Shown here one piece after another: positions 16,714 to 23,575 of a stretch of 52,183 nt of DNA (position 1 is the stretch's first letter; each line of letters opens with the position of its first letter). Below the pieces are notes generated by a model. That model saw nothing but the letters and a program-made list of their open reading frames with translations. It had not been told where the DNA came from and did no database searches. The position numbers and the translations under genes were made by a program. The stretch comes from CAZRRV01 sp045660865 (GTDB taxonomy: Bacteria; Bacillota; Clostridia; Oscillospirales; Acutalibacteraceae). Where the stretch lies: positions 1-52,183 of the forward strand of contig JAZREP010000026.1 of the NCBI GenBank assembly GCA_045660865.1. The letters run 5' to 3'.

Positions 16714-17574
16714 TTAAAAATCAGGTATGTAAGATTTGCTTGCGCTTGTTATATCTTGCAAGAAAACATTTTCTAAACCAAGGCTTACTATATGGTCTAC
16801 GACCTTTTCATATTCACGCCGAGTAATTTTGCGCTGTAAAGGCTTTGGTAAATTATCACCGCAAGGCGTATACTGACTCATTAGGCTAAAATAAGCATTG
16901 TTGGCATTTTCAGCAACCCAATTAACAATGTTAATAGCATTTTGTGTTGCTTGAGGTAGCAAAAGATGCCGAATTATTACGCCTGAGAGCATTTTGCCAC
17001 CATTTAGGATACAATTTGGTTTCTGACGCAAACACTCTAAAATCGCATTTTTGGCGATATTTGGGTAATCTTTAGCATTCGAATAATCTTTAGCCAAATT
17101 TGTATTGTAATATTTAAAATCAATTAAATATATATCAATATAAGGCTCCAGCATTTTTAAGGTTTCAACCGATTCGTATCCAGAAGAATTGTATACAATA
17201 GGTATGTTAGGACGGTAAATATTCAGCGCTTCAACAATTTGCTTGGCAAAATGTGTTGGTGTAACTAAATTTATATTGTCTGCACCTTGTAATTCTAATT
17301 CTTTAAATAAATCTGCCAACTCAGTTGCAGAATATTCAGTACCGTTAATATTACGGGAAATTGCTTTGTTTTGACAATATATACAACCTAAGGAACAACC
17401 GCTGAAAAATATTGTTCCGGAGCCGTTTTTGTAGCTTATACACGGCTCTTCCCATTGGTGAAGCATCGTTTTAGATATTACGGACTTTTCTTTTGCACCG
17501 CAATAACCAATATTAGAATTCCTGTCAACATTACAATTTCTTGGACAGAGTGTACATTTGTTATTTTTCTGCAT
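16714..17574 (-). CDS. Radical SAM protein, PflX/COG1313-like
   Basis: 286-residue radical SAM protein related to pyruvate-formate-lyase activating enzymes. The [4Fe-4S] motif is FSGCSLGCIYCQN (CxxxCxxC, about residues 59-66). It is preceded by an N-terminal cysteine cluster CTLCPRNC and GYCGA, and by the LHQWEEPCIS segment, a pattern seen in the COG1313 group. The substrate is unknown; no glycyl-radical enzyme gene is nearby, so I do not assign PFL activation. It overlaps the exonuclease gene by 14 bases, indicating tight co-expression. Confidence 0.85.
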   Translation of the reverse strand: MQKNNKCTLCPRNCNVDRNSNIGYCGAKEKSVISKTMLHQWEEPCISYKNGSGTIFFSGCSLGCIYCQNKAISRNINGTEYSATELADLFKELELQGADNINLVTPTHFAKQIVEALNIYRPNIPIVYNSSGYESVETLKMLEPYIDIYLIDFKYYNTNLAKDYSNAKDYPNIAKNAILECLRQKPNCILNGGKMLSGVIIRHLLLPQATQNAINIVNWVAENANNAYFSLMSQYTPCGDNLPKPLQRKITRREYEKVVDHIVSLGLENVFLQDITSASKSYIPDF

Positions 17575-18433
17575 TTTTATTTTCGCTCTTTAAAATTATT
17601 CGCGAATAACGCTTTACGCTAACGTGGTCATAATGTTTTTTAAAGGTGATTTTCCCTGTAAAATACATTCCACAGTTTTTACAACGAAAATTTGCAAAGA
17701 AATACTGGTTTTTAAAAACCCAAGGGCTTATACGCTTAGCATAATTACTACAGGATTTGCAACGGAATTGCAATTCTTTGCCATCAATAAGCGGACTCTT
17801 TATATCACTTATAACATAGGATTTATAAGTAAGTCGGTCGAAATAATCACCGTTTTCAGTATCAATAACAAAGTCTTTAAAGCGTTCTTCATTAAAACAT
17901 AATTTAAATATTTCGGCACATACCCTACTGTCATCAAGTGCACGGTGGAAAGCAAAGTTCTCGGTATTAAGATTGAATTCTAAAGCCGCATTCAGTAAAG
18001 AAATTTGGTTGTTAATTTCTTTTCCTTTTAGCTTCAATTCGTTTTGCACATACTTTTGAAAATCAACATAACGGGATATGTTAATCATACCGCAATCAGC
18101 AAAAAGCCGACAGTTTTCAAGTAAAGCATATATGTCCGAATTACTCCAAGTGAGTAAAATGAAATCATTACCACACCATTCACGAAATTCAGCTAAGGCC
18201 TCGTTAAAATAAACGCCTTGTCGCATCTCAATATTTGAAATGTTAGTTAGATTCTTAAATCTGGAAGCCAACCTTTTCGTTAATTGAGATTTTATTGTTT
18301 TGGTAAATGTTGATACAGTTTCAAGGCCTTCATTAACTTTAACCGCACCGATTTCAATAATTTCATTAACAAACTTCTCTTTTTTACGACAGTAAGCACT
18401 ATTCCATTCTAAGTCAAGAAATATATAGTTCAT
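17561..18433 (-). CDS. Stand-alone DEDDh 3'-5' exonuclease with C-terminal zinc ribbon
   Basis: 290-residue DnaQ-superfamily nuclease. Exo I is FLDLEWN (Asp7, Glu9), Exo II has Asp100 in TWSNSDIYALL, and Exo III is HRALDDSRV (His163, Asp168), giving a complete DEDDh set. The C-terminal about 70 residues carry two Cys pairs, CKSC and CKNC, a likely zinc ribbon that could bind nucleic acid. It overlaps the radical SAM gene and starts 2 bases after the typA stop. Function unknown; it may trim RNA (KapD/RNase T-like) or DNA. The PolC of this organism lacks an exonuclease domain, which makes this gene a candidate trans-acting proofreader, although nothing in the sequence links the two. Confidence 0.85.
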   Translation of the reverse strand: MNYIFLDLEWNSAYCRKKEKFVNEIIEIGAVKVNEGLETVSTFTKTIKSQLTKRLASRFKNLTNISNIEMRQGVYFNEALAEFREWCGNDFILLTWSNSDIYALLENCRLFADCGMINISRYVDFQKYVQNELKLKGKEINNQISLLNAALEFNLNTENFAFHRALDDSRVCAEIFKLCFNEERFKDFVIDTENGDYFDRLTYKSYVISDIKSPLIDGKELQFRCKSCSNYAKRISPWVFKNQYFFANFRCKNCGMYFTGKITFKKHYDHVSVKRYSRIILKSENKNAEK

Positions 18434-18435
18434 TT

Positions 18436-20253
18436 TTACTTTCTGCTCGCCAATTTCATGCGAGTTTCCTTGCTGAGGATTCTTTTCCTTAATCTTATGT
18501 TTTCAGGAGTAATCTCAACAAGTTCATCCTCCTTGATAAATTCAAGAGACTGCTCTAAGCTAAGTGTTGAATGAGGAGTTAGTTTAAGCGCATCGTCAGA
18601 ACCGGCTGCACGCATATTTGTAGCCTGCTTTTTCTTACAAACATTGCAAACTATATCCTCGTTTTTAGGATTCTCACCAACTATCATGCCTTCGTATACA
18701 GGAACACCGGGACCGACAAACAAACGGCCTCTGGATTGAGTGTTGAAAAGACCGTAGCCGGTGGTGTCTCCCGCTTCATGGGCTATTATGGAGCCGGTTG
18801 AACGGTTTTCTATTTCACCCTTATAAGGCTCATAACTGTTAAAGATATGATTCATAATACCGTTACCGTTTGTGTCTGTAAGGAACATTGAACGGTAGCC
18901 CATTAAACCACGAGCCGGGATTAAAAACTCTAAATGAGAATAGCCTGTTTCACGGCTTCCCATATTTTGAAGTTCAGCACGGCGTGTGCCTAATTTTTCC
19001 ATAACTGCGCCAACATATTCTTCAGGCACTTCAATCATTAACAGTTCAATAGGCTCAAGTTTTTGGCCGTTTTCCTCTTTGTAAATAACAGTAGGCGGTG
19101 AAACTTGGAATTCATAGCCTTGACGGCGCATCGTTTCAATTAAAATTGAAAGGTGCAGTTCTCCCCTGCCCGATACCTTAAAGGTGTCTGCTGAATCTGT
19201 TTCCTCAACCTTTAAGCTGATGTTTGTTTCCATTTCCTTAAACAGACGGTCACGTAAATTACGTGAGGTCACAAACTTTCCTTCACGGCCTGCAAAAGGC
19301 GAATTATTAACCATAAAATTCATAGAAATTGTAGGCTCATCAATTTTAACGAAAGGCAAAGCCTCTACCGTGTTAGGATCACACGCAGTTTCACCGATAG
19401 TTAAATCCTGTATACCGGAAACGCAAATAATATCACCGATTTTAGCCGTCGGCACCTCAACTCTTTTCAAGCCTTCGTATACATATAATTTCGCAATTTT
19501 GGCATTAGATGTGCGGCCGTCAGTGTGACAAATGGTAACAGTTTGTCCTGTCTTTACAGTGCCTCGCTCTACCCTGCCGATACCGATTCTGCCAACATAA
19601 TCGTCATAATCAATGTTTGAAAAGAGTATCTGTAAAGGAGCATTCTCATCACCTTCAAAAGGCTCAATTTCATTAACAATTGTTTCAAAAAGCGGCTTTA
19701 AATCAGAACCCATATTGTTTGGGTCTAAAGAGGCATAACCATCTCGGCCAGATGCATAAACCACCGGGAATTCCAGCTGGTCGTCGTCAGCACCTAATTC
19801 TATAAATAAATCTAAAACCTCATCAATTACTTCTAACGGGCGTGCAGTAGGTCTGTCAATTTTATTGACGACAACAACAGGCTTCTTGCCAAGCTGTAAT
19901 GCTTTTTTAAGTACAAATCGAGTTTGAGGCATACAACCCTCAAAAGCATCAACTAAAAGTAAAACACCATCAACCATCATAAGTATACGCTCAACTTCGC
20001 CTCCGAAATCGGCATGCCCGGGAGTGTCAACAATGTTTATTTTAATGTCGTTATACATAACGCTGGTTGTTTTTGATAAGATAGTGATGCCACGTTCACG
20101 TTCCAAGTCGTTAGAGTCCATTACGCGCTCTGCAACCTGCTCGTTTGTACGGAAAGTTCCGCTTTGTTTTAACAGCTGGTCAACCAAGGTTGTTTTTCCG
20201 TGGTCAACGTGCGCAATAATCGCTATGTTTCTCAAATTATCATTCTTGCTCAT
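18436..20253 (-). CDS. typA: Translational GTPase TypA/BipA
   Basis: Ribosome-binding GTPase of the EF-G superfamily that helps 50S assembly and stress or cold adaptation. 605 residues, the usual size. G1 AHVDHGKTTL, switch region SNDLERERGITI, G3 DTPGHADFGGEVERIL and G4 NKID are intact; the BipA-specific C-terminal region follows. ATG 20253 follows GGAAGATTAG. First gene of a three-gene minus-strand operon with the exonuclease and radical SAM genes. Confidence 0.97.
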   Translation of the reverse strand: MSKNDNLRNIAIIAHVDHGKTTLVDQLLKQSGTFRTNEQVAERVMDSNDLERERGITILSKTTSVMYNDIKINIVDTPGHADFGGEVERILMMVDGVLLLVDAFEGCMPQTRFVLKKALQLGKKPVVVVNKIDRPTARPLEVIDEVLDLFIELGADDDQLEFPVVYASGRDGYASLDPNNMGSDLKPLFETIVNEIEPFEGDENAPLQILFSNIDYDDYVGRIGIGRVERGTVKTGQTVTICHTDGRTSNAKIAKLYVYEGLKRVEVPTAKIGDIICVSGIQDLTIGETACDPNTVEALPFVKIDEPTISMNFMVNNSPFAGREGKFVTSRNLRDRLFKEMETNISLKVEETDSADTFKVSGRGELHLSILIETMRRQGYEFQVSPPTVIYKEENGQKLEPIELLMIEVPEEYVGAVMEKLGTRRAELQNMGSRETGYSHLEFLIPARGLMGYRSMFLTDTNGNGIMNHIFNSYEPYKGEIENRSTGSIIAHEAGDTTGYGLFNTQSRGRLFVGPGVPVYEGMIVGENPKNEDIVCNVCKKKQATNMRAAGSDDALKLTPHSTLSLEQSLEFIKEDELVEITPENIRLRKRILSKETRMKLASRK

Positions 20254-20286
20254 CTAATCTTCCTTTTCGGCTTTATACAACAAAAT

Positions 20287-20315
20287 ATTATATCAAATTC
20301 TACCGGCTCTTACAA
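20287..20315 (-). promoter_or_regulatory. Sigma-A promoter of typA
   Basis: On the minus strand TTGTAA (20315-20310), 17-bp spacer, TATAAT (20292-20287). Good match and spacing, leader about 27 nt. Confidence 0.7.
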
Positions 20316-20362
20316 TAAATTTTTGCAATTTTTTAAATATATGTTAAATTTTGTATATTAAA

Positions 20363-20390
20363 TTGATTTTTTGATATTCTGTGTTAAAAT
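20363..20390 (+). promoter_or_regulatory. Possible promoter of the zinc protease gene
   Basis: TTGATT (20363-20368), 16-bp spacer, TAAAAT (20385-20390), 26 bases before the ATG at 20417. Divergent to typA. Confidence 0.5.
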
Positions 20391-20416
20391 TGAAACAATG
20401 ATTATGAGGTGATTTA

Positions 20417-21109
20417 ATGTTTGGATACGGCTATTATGGTTATATTGTTTATATGCTGCCGGCACTTATAATTTCAATTTATGCGCAATTTAAAGTAAAG
20501 AGTGCATTTGAAAAATATCGTCGAATTTCGGCTTCTAAGGGCGCAACAGCGGCAGAGGTGGCACAGAGCATTCTTACTAACTTCGGCCTGCATAACGTAA
20601 AATTAGAGCGTGTAGCGGGTTCTTTAACAGACCACTATGACCCTCGTACAAATGTTGTGCGATTGTCCGATACAGTTTATGATTCCAGTTCAATAAGCGC
20701 TATCGGTGTTGCAGCGCACGAAGTCGGTCATGCAATACAACACGCAGTTGGCTACTTCCCTATTAAAATTCGTACGGCTATAATTCCTGTTTGTAATTTT
20801 GGCTCGGGAGTTTCACCGTTCTTACTTTTATTTGGACTCATTTTTAATATGCCTGCGCTTTATTTTGCTGGTATAATTGCATTCTCGCTTGTTGCTCTTT
20901 TTCAATTGATTACCTTGCCGGTAGAATTCAATGCTTCAAACCGAGCTATTGCTATTTTGTCGCAAGATGCGATACTTTCCGATGAAGAATTAAAAGGCAC
21001 AAAAAAAGTCCTTGGAGCAGCTGCGTTAACCTATGTTGCGGCACTTTTGACCTCGCTGTTGCAAATTTTATATTATTTGTCCCGTTTTCAAAGAAATTCC
21101 CGCAGATAG
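20417..21109 (+). CDS. Membrane zinc metallopeptidase, YugP family
   Basis: 230-residue integral membrane protein with an N-terminal helix (VYMLPALIISIYAQF), an HEXXH zinc motif in AAHEVGHAIQH (about residue 100) and three or four hydrophobic C-terminal segments. The pattern, including DHYDPRTNVVRLS before the active site, matches the YugP/DUF-type zinc metallopeptidase family common in Firmicutes. Substrate unknown. GAGGTGATTTA precedes the ATG. No co-directional neighbour gene is close except the tRNA downstream. Confidence 0.88.
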   Translation: MFGYGYYGYIVYMLPALIISIYAQFKVKSAFEKYRRISASKGATAAEVAQSILTNFGLHNVKLERVAGSLTDHYDPRTNVVRLSDTVYDSSSISAIGVAAHEVGHAIQHAVGYFPIKIRTAIIPVCNFGSGVSPFLLLFGLIFNMPALYFAGIIAFSLVALFQLITLPVEFNASNRAIAILSQDAILSDEELKGTKKVLGAAALTYVAALLTSLLQILYYLSRFQRNSRR

Positions 21110-21120
21110 TAAATTTTATA

Positions 21121-21149
21121 TTGACATTTCATAGAAATTTATATATACT
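21121..21149 (+). promoter_or_regulatory. Sigma-A promoter of tRNA-Pro
   Basis: TTGACA (21121-21126), exactly 17 bp, TATACT (21144-21149). Predicts a start at about 21156, roughly 30 bases before the tRNA. Confidence 0.8.
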
Positions 21150-21150
21150 A

Positions 21151-21184
21151 ATTAAGTTGAAATTTTATACTGTTTCAACTTAAT
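21151..21184. repeat. 12-bp perfect inverted repeat abutting tRNA-Pro
   Basis: ATTAAGTTGAAA (21151-21162) and TTTCAACTTAAT (21173-21184) are exact reverse complements with a 10-nt gap; the right arm ends on the base before the tRNA. The predicted transcription start falls inside the left arm, so a DNA operator is as likely as an RNA hairpin. Confidence 0.7.
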
Positions 21185-21261
21185 CGAGGTGTGGCTCAGT
21201 TTGGTAGAGCGCTGCGTTCGGGACGCAGAGGCCGCAGGTTCGAATCCTGTCACCTCGACCA
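21185..21261 (+). tRNA. tRNA-Pro, anticodon CGG, CCA encoded
   Basis: Full cloverleaf: acceptor CGAGGTG/CACCTCG, D arm GCTC...GAGC, anticodon stem CTGCG/CGCAG around loop TTCGGGA (anticodon CGG, reads CCG), T arm GCAGG TTCGAAT CCTGT, discriminator A and encoded CCA. 77 nt. Preceded by a near-consensus promoter and followed by an intrinsic terminator. Confidence 0.97.
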
Positions 21262-21302
21262 AAAAACTCAAGTCCGAATTTCCGGATTTGAGTTTTTTTA
21301 TT
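21255..21302. repeat. Left copy of 48-bp direct repeat (att-like, at tRNA-Pro 3' end)
   Basis: Begins with TCGACC, the last bases of the tRNA acceptor, and runs through the tRNA terminator. It matches 22211-22258 at 43 of 48 positions without gaps. The two copies are 956 bp apart and bracket the creatininase-family gene. Confidence 0.7.
21265..21299 (+). terminator. Terminator of tRNA-Pro
   Basis: AACTCAAGTCCG pairs with CGGATTTGAGTT (one G-U pair), short AATTTC loop, then a run of seven T. Lies directly after the CCA end. Confidence 0.9.
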
Positions 21303-21400
21303 GACAGGAAGAGAGCCTTGGTTCTTTTTTTACAGTAAACCTACGAGAGTACCCTGCAGTAAAAATAATTAATTGCTTTAGGCTTTATAGTTCTGTTACC

Positions 21401-21429
21401 TTGACTTTTACAACTATTTCGCTTATAAT
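21401..21429 (+). promoter_or_regulatory. Sigma-A promoter of the creatininase-family gene
   Basis: TTGACT (21401-21406), exactly 17 bp, TATAAT (21424-21429). It shows that the cassette gene brings its own strong promoter. Confidence 0.75.
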
Positions 21430-21463
21430 TTATTTCAATCAGAAGAAACAGGAGGAAAAAGCT

Positions 21464-22201
21464 ATGCAAATGCTTGAAATGTTATATGATGAAATCCAAG
21501 ATGCAGTGAATCGAAAGGTTCCGTTCGTGATTCCGATTGGCACGATGGAGTACCATGCCCGCCATGCTTCTTGCGGAACAGATACACTCGTTATTACCGG
21601 TTGTCTAAGAGAACTGGAAAAGGAAAAGGAGATTGTTGTTTGCCCTCCTATCTGGTACGGTGTGGCATCATACGCAGTATGCGCTCCAAAACCCAGCCAT
21701 TTCCACGTAAACGAGGATGCTTATACAAACTATCTGTACTACATACTGAAGTCTATGATTGATGCAGGTCATAAGAATATATACCTTGTGGCTCATCATC
21801 AGACAGAGGGAGCAGGCTTGATGCCTATGACGATTGCCTGCCATAAGGCTGCCAAAAAGGTAACTATGGAATACATGGAAGAAAAGCTGGGAAAAGGCTG
21901 GTGGGGCAGCGATGACTATGCCTCCTATTACGAGAATATGGGTAGCGAAGATGACCCATTCTCTTACATCAAGGTTATTCCCCTGATTGGTGCGGATGCA
22001 CAAATCAAGTGTGGCGGTTTTGACCATGCAGGAAAATGGGAAACGAGCCTTATGATGGGAACCTATCCCGAGCTGGTAGACCTAAGCCGCTGTGAACGTA
22101 ACACAGAATGGTTTGCCCAAAGTGCCACAGAAGCAAGTGAAGAAACCGGTAAACATATGGTTAACTGCACATTGGAGTGGCTTAGAAAAACTATCGTGTA
22201 A
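21464..22201 (+). CDS. Creatininase-family amidohydrolase
   Basis: 245-residue protein of the creatininase superfamily, metal-dependent hydrolases that open cyclic amides or ring ketones. Expected ligands are visible: Glu29 and His31 in GTMEYH, Asp40 in GTDT, His111/His112 and Glu115 in VAHHQTEG, and the HAGKWETSLMM motif. The usual NGHGGN loop is replaced by AHHQTEG, so the substrate is probably not creatinine. ATG 21464 follows AGGAGG by 8 bases; a longer reading starting at 21401 would begin in the -35 box and is rejected. The gene looks richer in G and C at third positions than the flanking genes and lies between two copies of a 48-bp repeat at tRNA-Pro, both signs of acquisition. Confidence 0.85.
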   Translation: MQMLEMLYDEIQDAVNRKVPFVIPIGTMEYHARHASCGTDTLVITGCLRELEKEKEIVVCPPIWYGVASYAVCAPKPSHFHVNEDAYTNYLYYILKSMIDAGHKNIYLVAHHQTEGAGLMPMTIACHKAAKKVTMEYMEEKLGKGWWGSDDYASYYENMGSEDDPFSYIKVIPLIGADAQIKCGGFDHAGKWETSLMMGTYPELVDLSRCERNTEWFAQSATEASEETGKHMVNCTLEWLRKTIV

Positions 22202-22210
22202 ACTTAATGT

Positions 22211-22258
22211 TCGACAAAAAAACTCAAGTTCGGGTTTCCGGACTTGAGTTTTTTTATT
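22211..22258. repeat. Right copy of 48-bp direct repeat
   Basis: Starts TCGACA and continues through a hairpin with the same stem as the tRNA-Pro terminator; 43 of 48 positions match 21255-21302. Four of the five differences lie in the hairpin stem and loop or the base after TCGAC, as if diverged after a duplication. Confidence 0.7.
22219..22257. terminator. Terminator after the creatininase-family gene (bidirectional)
   Basis: AAACTCAAGTTCGG pairs with CCGGACTTGAGTTT around a short loop, A tract on the left and seven T on the right. Serves the plus-strand gene and the convergent DUF2130 gene. Confidence 0.9.
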
Positions 22259-22262
22259 ATAT

Positions 22263-23432
22263 TTATTCTGTTTTTAAATCTTCAAACATTTTTCTGACTG
22301 ATGGAGCGTTTTTGGTTAGTTTCTTTATATTGACATCCTCTATTTTATTGTTTGCAGCATTTAAGTGTTTTTCAGACACAGTTAATGCTTTTTTAATTTT
22401 TTCTAATTGCTCAATTGTTTTATCAATGCCACTAATAGCCTCAGCGAACCTATCGCTTGCATCTTTAAAATTCTTTGTAAATCCTAATTTAAATGATGCT
22501 AAATTGTCTTCAAAATTCACTAAGTCTAATTGTTGATTTCTTACCTCTTGTAATTGCTGTTTGTATTGCAAAGAATTTAAAGCAGCATTCTTAAGTAGGG
22601 TTATAATGGTAATAAAAAATTGCGGACGAACAACATACATTTTAGGATATTTATAAGAAACATCTACAATACCATTGTTGTACAATTCATTGTCGCTTTC
22701 AAGCATAGATACTAATACCGCATATTCGCAATTCTTTTCGTTGCGGTCTTTATCTAATTCTTTAAAGAAATCTTCGTTTTTATGTTTAGTCTTGGTTTCA
22801 TCCGCTTCATTTTTCATTTCGAACATAATGGAAATGTACTCAGTGCCGTCAGCAAAATCACGGAAAATAAAATCGCCTTTACTTCCCGTTTTTATGTCAT
22901 TGTCTTTTTCAAAATAAGCATTGGGAAAAGCAGTCATTCTAAGTAAGTTAAACTGATTAAGACAATGTTGTTCAAGACTTTCACCAATCATCTTAGTTGA
23001 TTGACGGGCTTTAAAGTCTTTGTAATATTCAATCTGTTCTTCTTTATCCTTTAGTTTAGACTCATAGCCTTCTTTTAAGCTTTTTATGTTAAGTTCGTTT
23101 TCGGTTTCTTTAGCGCTAAGCTTACCTTTAAGAACTGTAATTTCATTTACCATTTCAACAAGTTCTTTTTCTTTGCCGCTTAACGCCTCCATAACCGCAA
23201 GCTTTTTATCGTTATCGGCGGAAGTCAATTTTGCTCTAAGGTCAGTGAGTTCCATATCTTTATTTGCAATTTCAGCATTCTTTTCAGCTTCTTTTTTTGC
23301 ATCAAGTTCAGCCTCACGACGTTTAAGCTCCGCTTCAAATTCTTTATCACGGATTTGCGTTACTATTTGTGTGTAATCCGAATCGTTAACCTGAAAGACC
23401 TCTTTACATTTAGGGCATCTAATCTCTGCCAT
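22263..23432 (-). CDS. DUF2130 (COG4487) protein, coiled coil plus nuclease-like domain
   Basis: 389 residues in three parts: an N-terminal zinc knuckle CPKC (residues 6-9); a charged coiled coil of about residues 28-140; and a domain with GSKGDFIF (Asp187) and MFEMKNE (Glu205, Lys207), which has the D...ExK spacing of PD-(D/E)xK nucleases, followed by a second helical stretch. The arrangement matches the DUF2130/COG4487 family, often described only as uncharacterised or phage-like. The nuclease reading is an inference from the motif. TTCCTTT (minus: AAAGGAAG) precedes the ATG. Transcribed alone, converging on the cassette terminator. Confidence 0.82.
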   Translation of the reverse strand: MAEIRCPKCKEVFQVNDSDYTQIVTQIRDKEFEAELKRREAELDAKKEAEKNAEIANKDMELTDLRAKLTSADNDKKLAVMEALSGKEKELVEMVNEITVLKGKLSAKETENELNIKSLKEGYESKLKDKEEQIEYYKDFKARQSTKMIGESLEQHCLNQFNLLRMTAFPNAYFEKDNDIKTGSKGDFIFRDFADGTEYISIMFEMKNEADETKTKHKNEDFFKELDKDRNEKNCEYAVLVSMLESDNELYNNGIVDVSYKYPKMYVVRPQFFITIITLLKNAALNSLQYKQQLQEVRNQQLDLVNFEDNLASFKLGFTKNFKDASDRFAEAISGIDKTIEQLEKIKKALTVSEKHLNAANNKIEDVNIKKLTKNAPSVRKMFEDLKTE

Positions 23433-23535
23433 ATTATAACTTCCTTTAAAACAAATTTGTTTATTGTTATATTCTTGAAAATATTTTCATAACAACATTG
23501 TAACACAAAGTTGTGAATTTTTCCACTTTATTTAA

Positions 23536-23566
23536 GAAAAAAGCACCGCAAAAGCGGTGCTTTTTA
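23536..23566 (-). terminator. Terminator of the DUF4432-M24 operon
   Basis: AAAGCACCGC/GCGGTGCTTT stem around an AAAA loop (23543-23549 with 23554-23560 at its core), followed on the minus strand by TTTTTTCTT. Confidence 0.92.
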
Positions 23567-23575
23567 AAGTGATTA

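Noticed and set aside
21401..21463. Longer N terminus for the creatininase-family gene
   Set aside because: The TTG start codon is the -35 hexamer of a near-consensus promoter, and AGGAGG lies just before ATG 21464.
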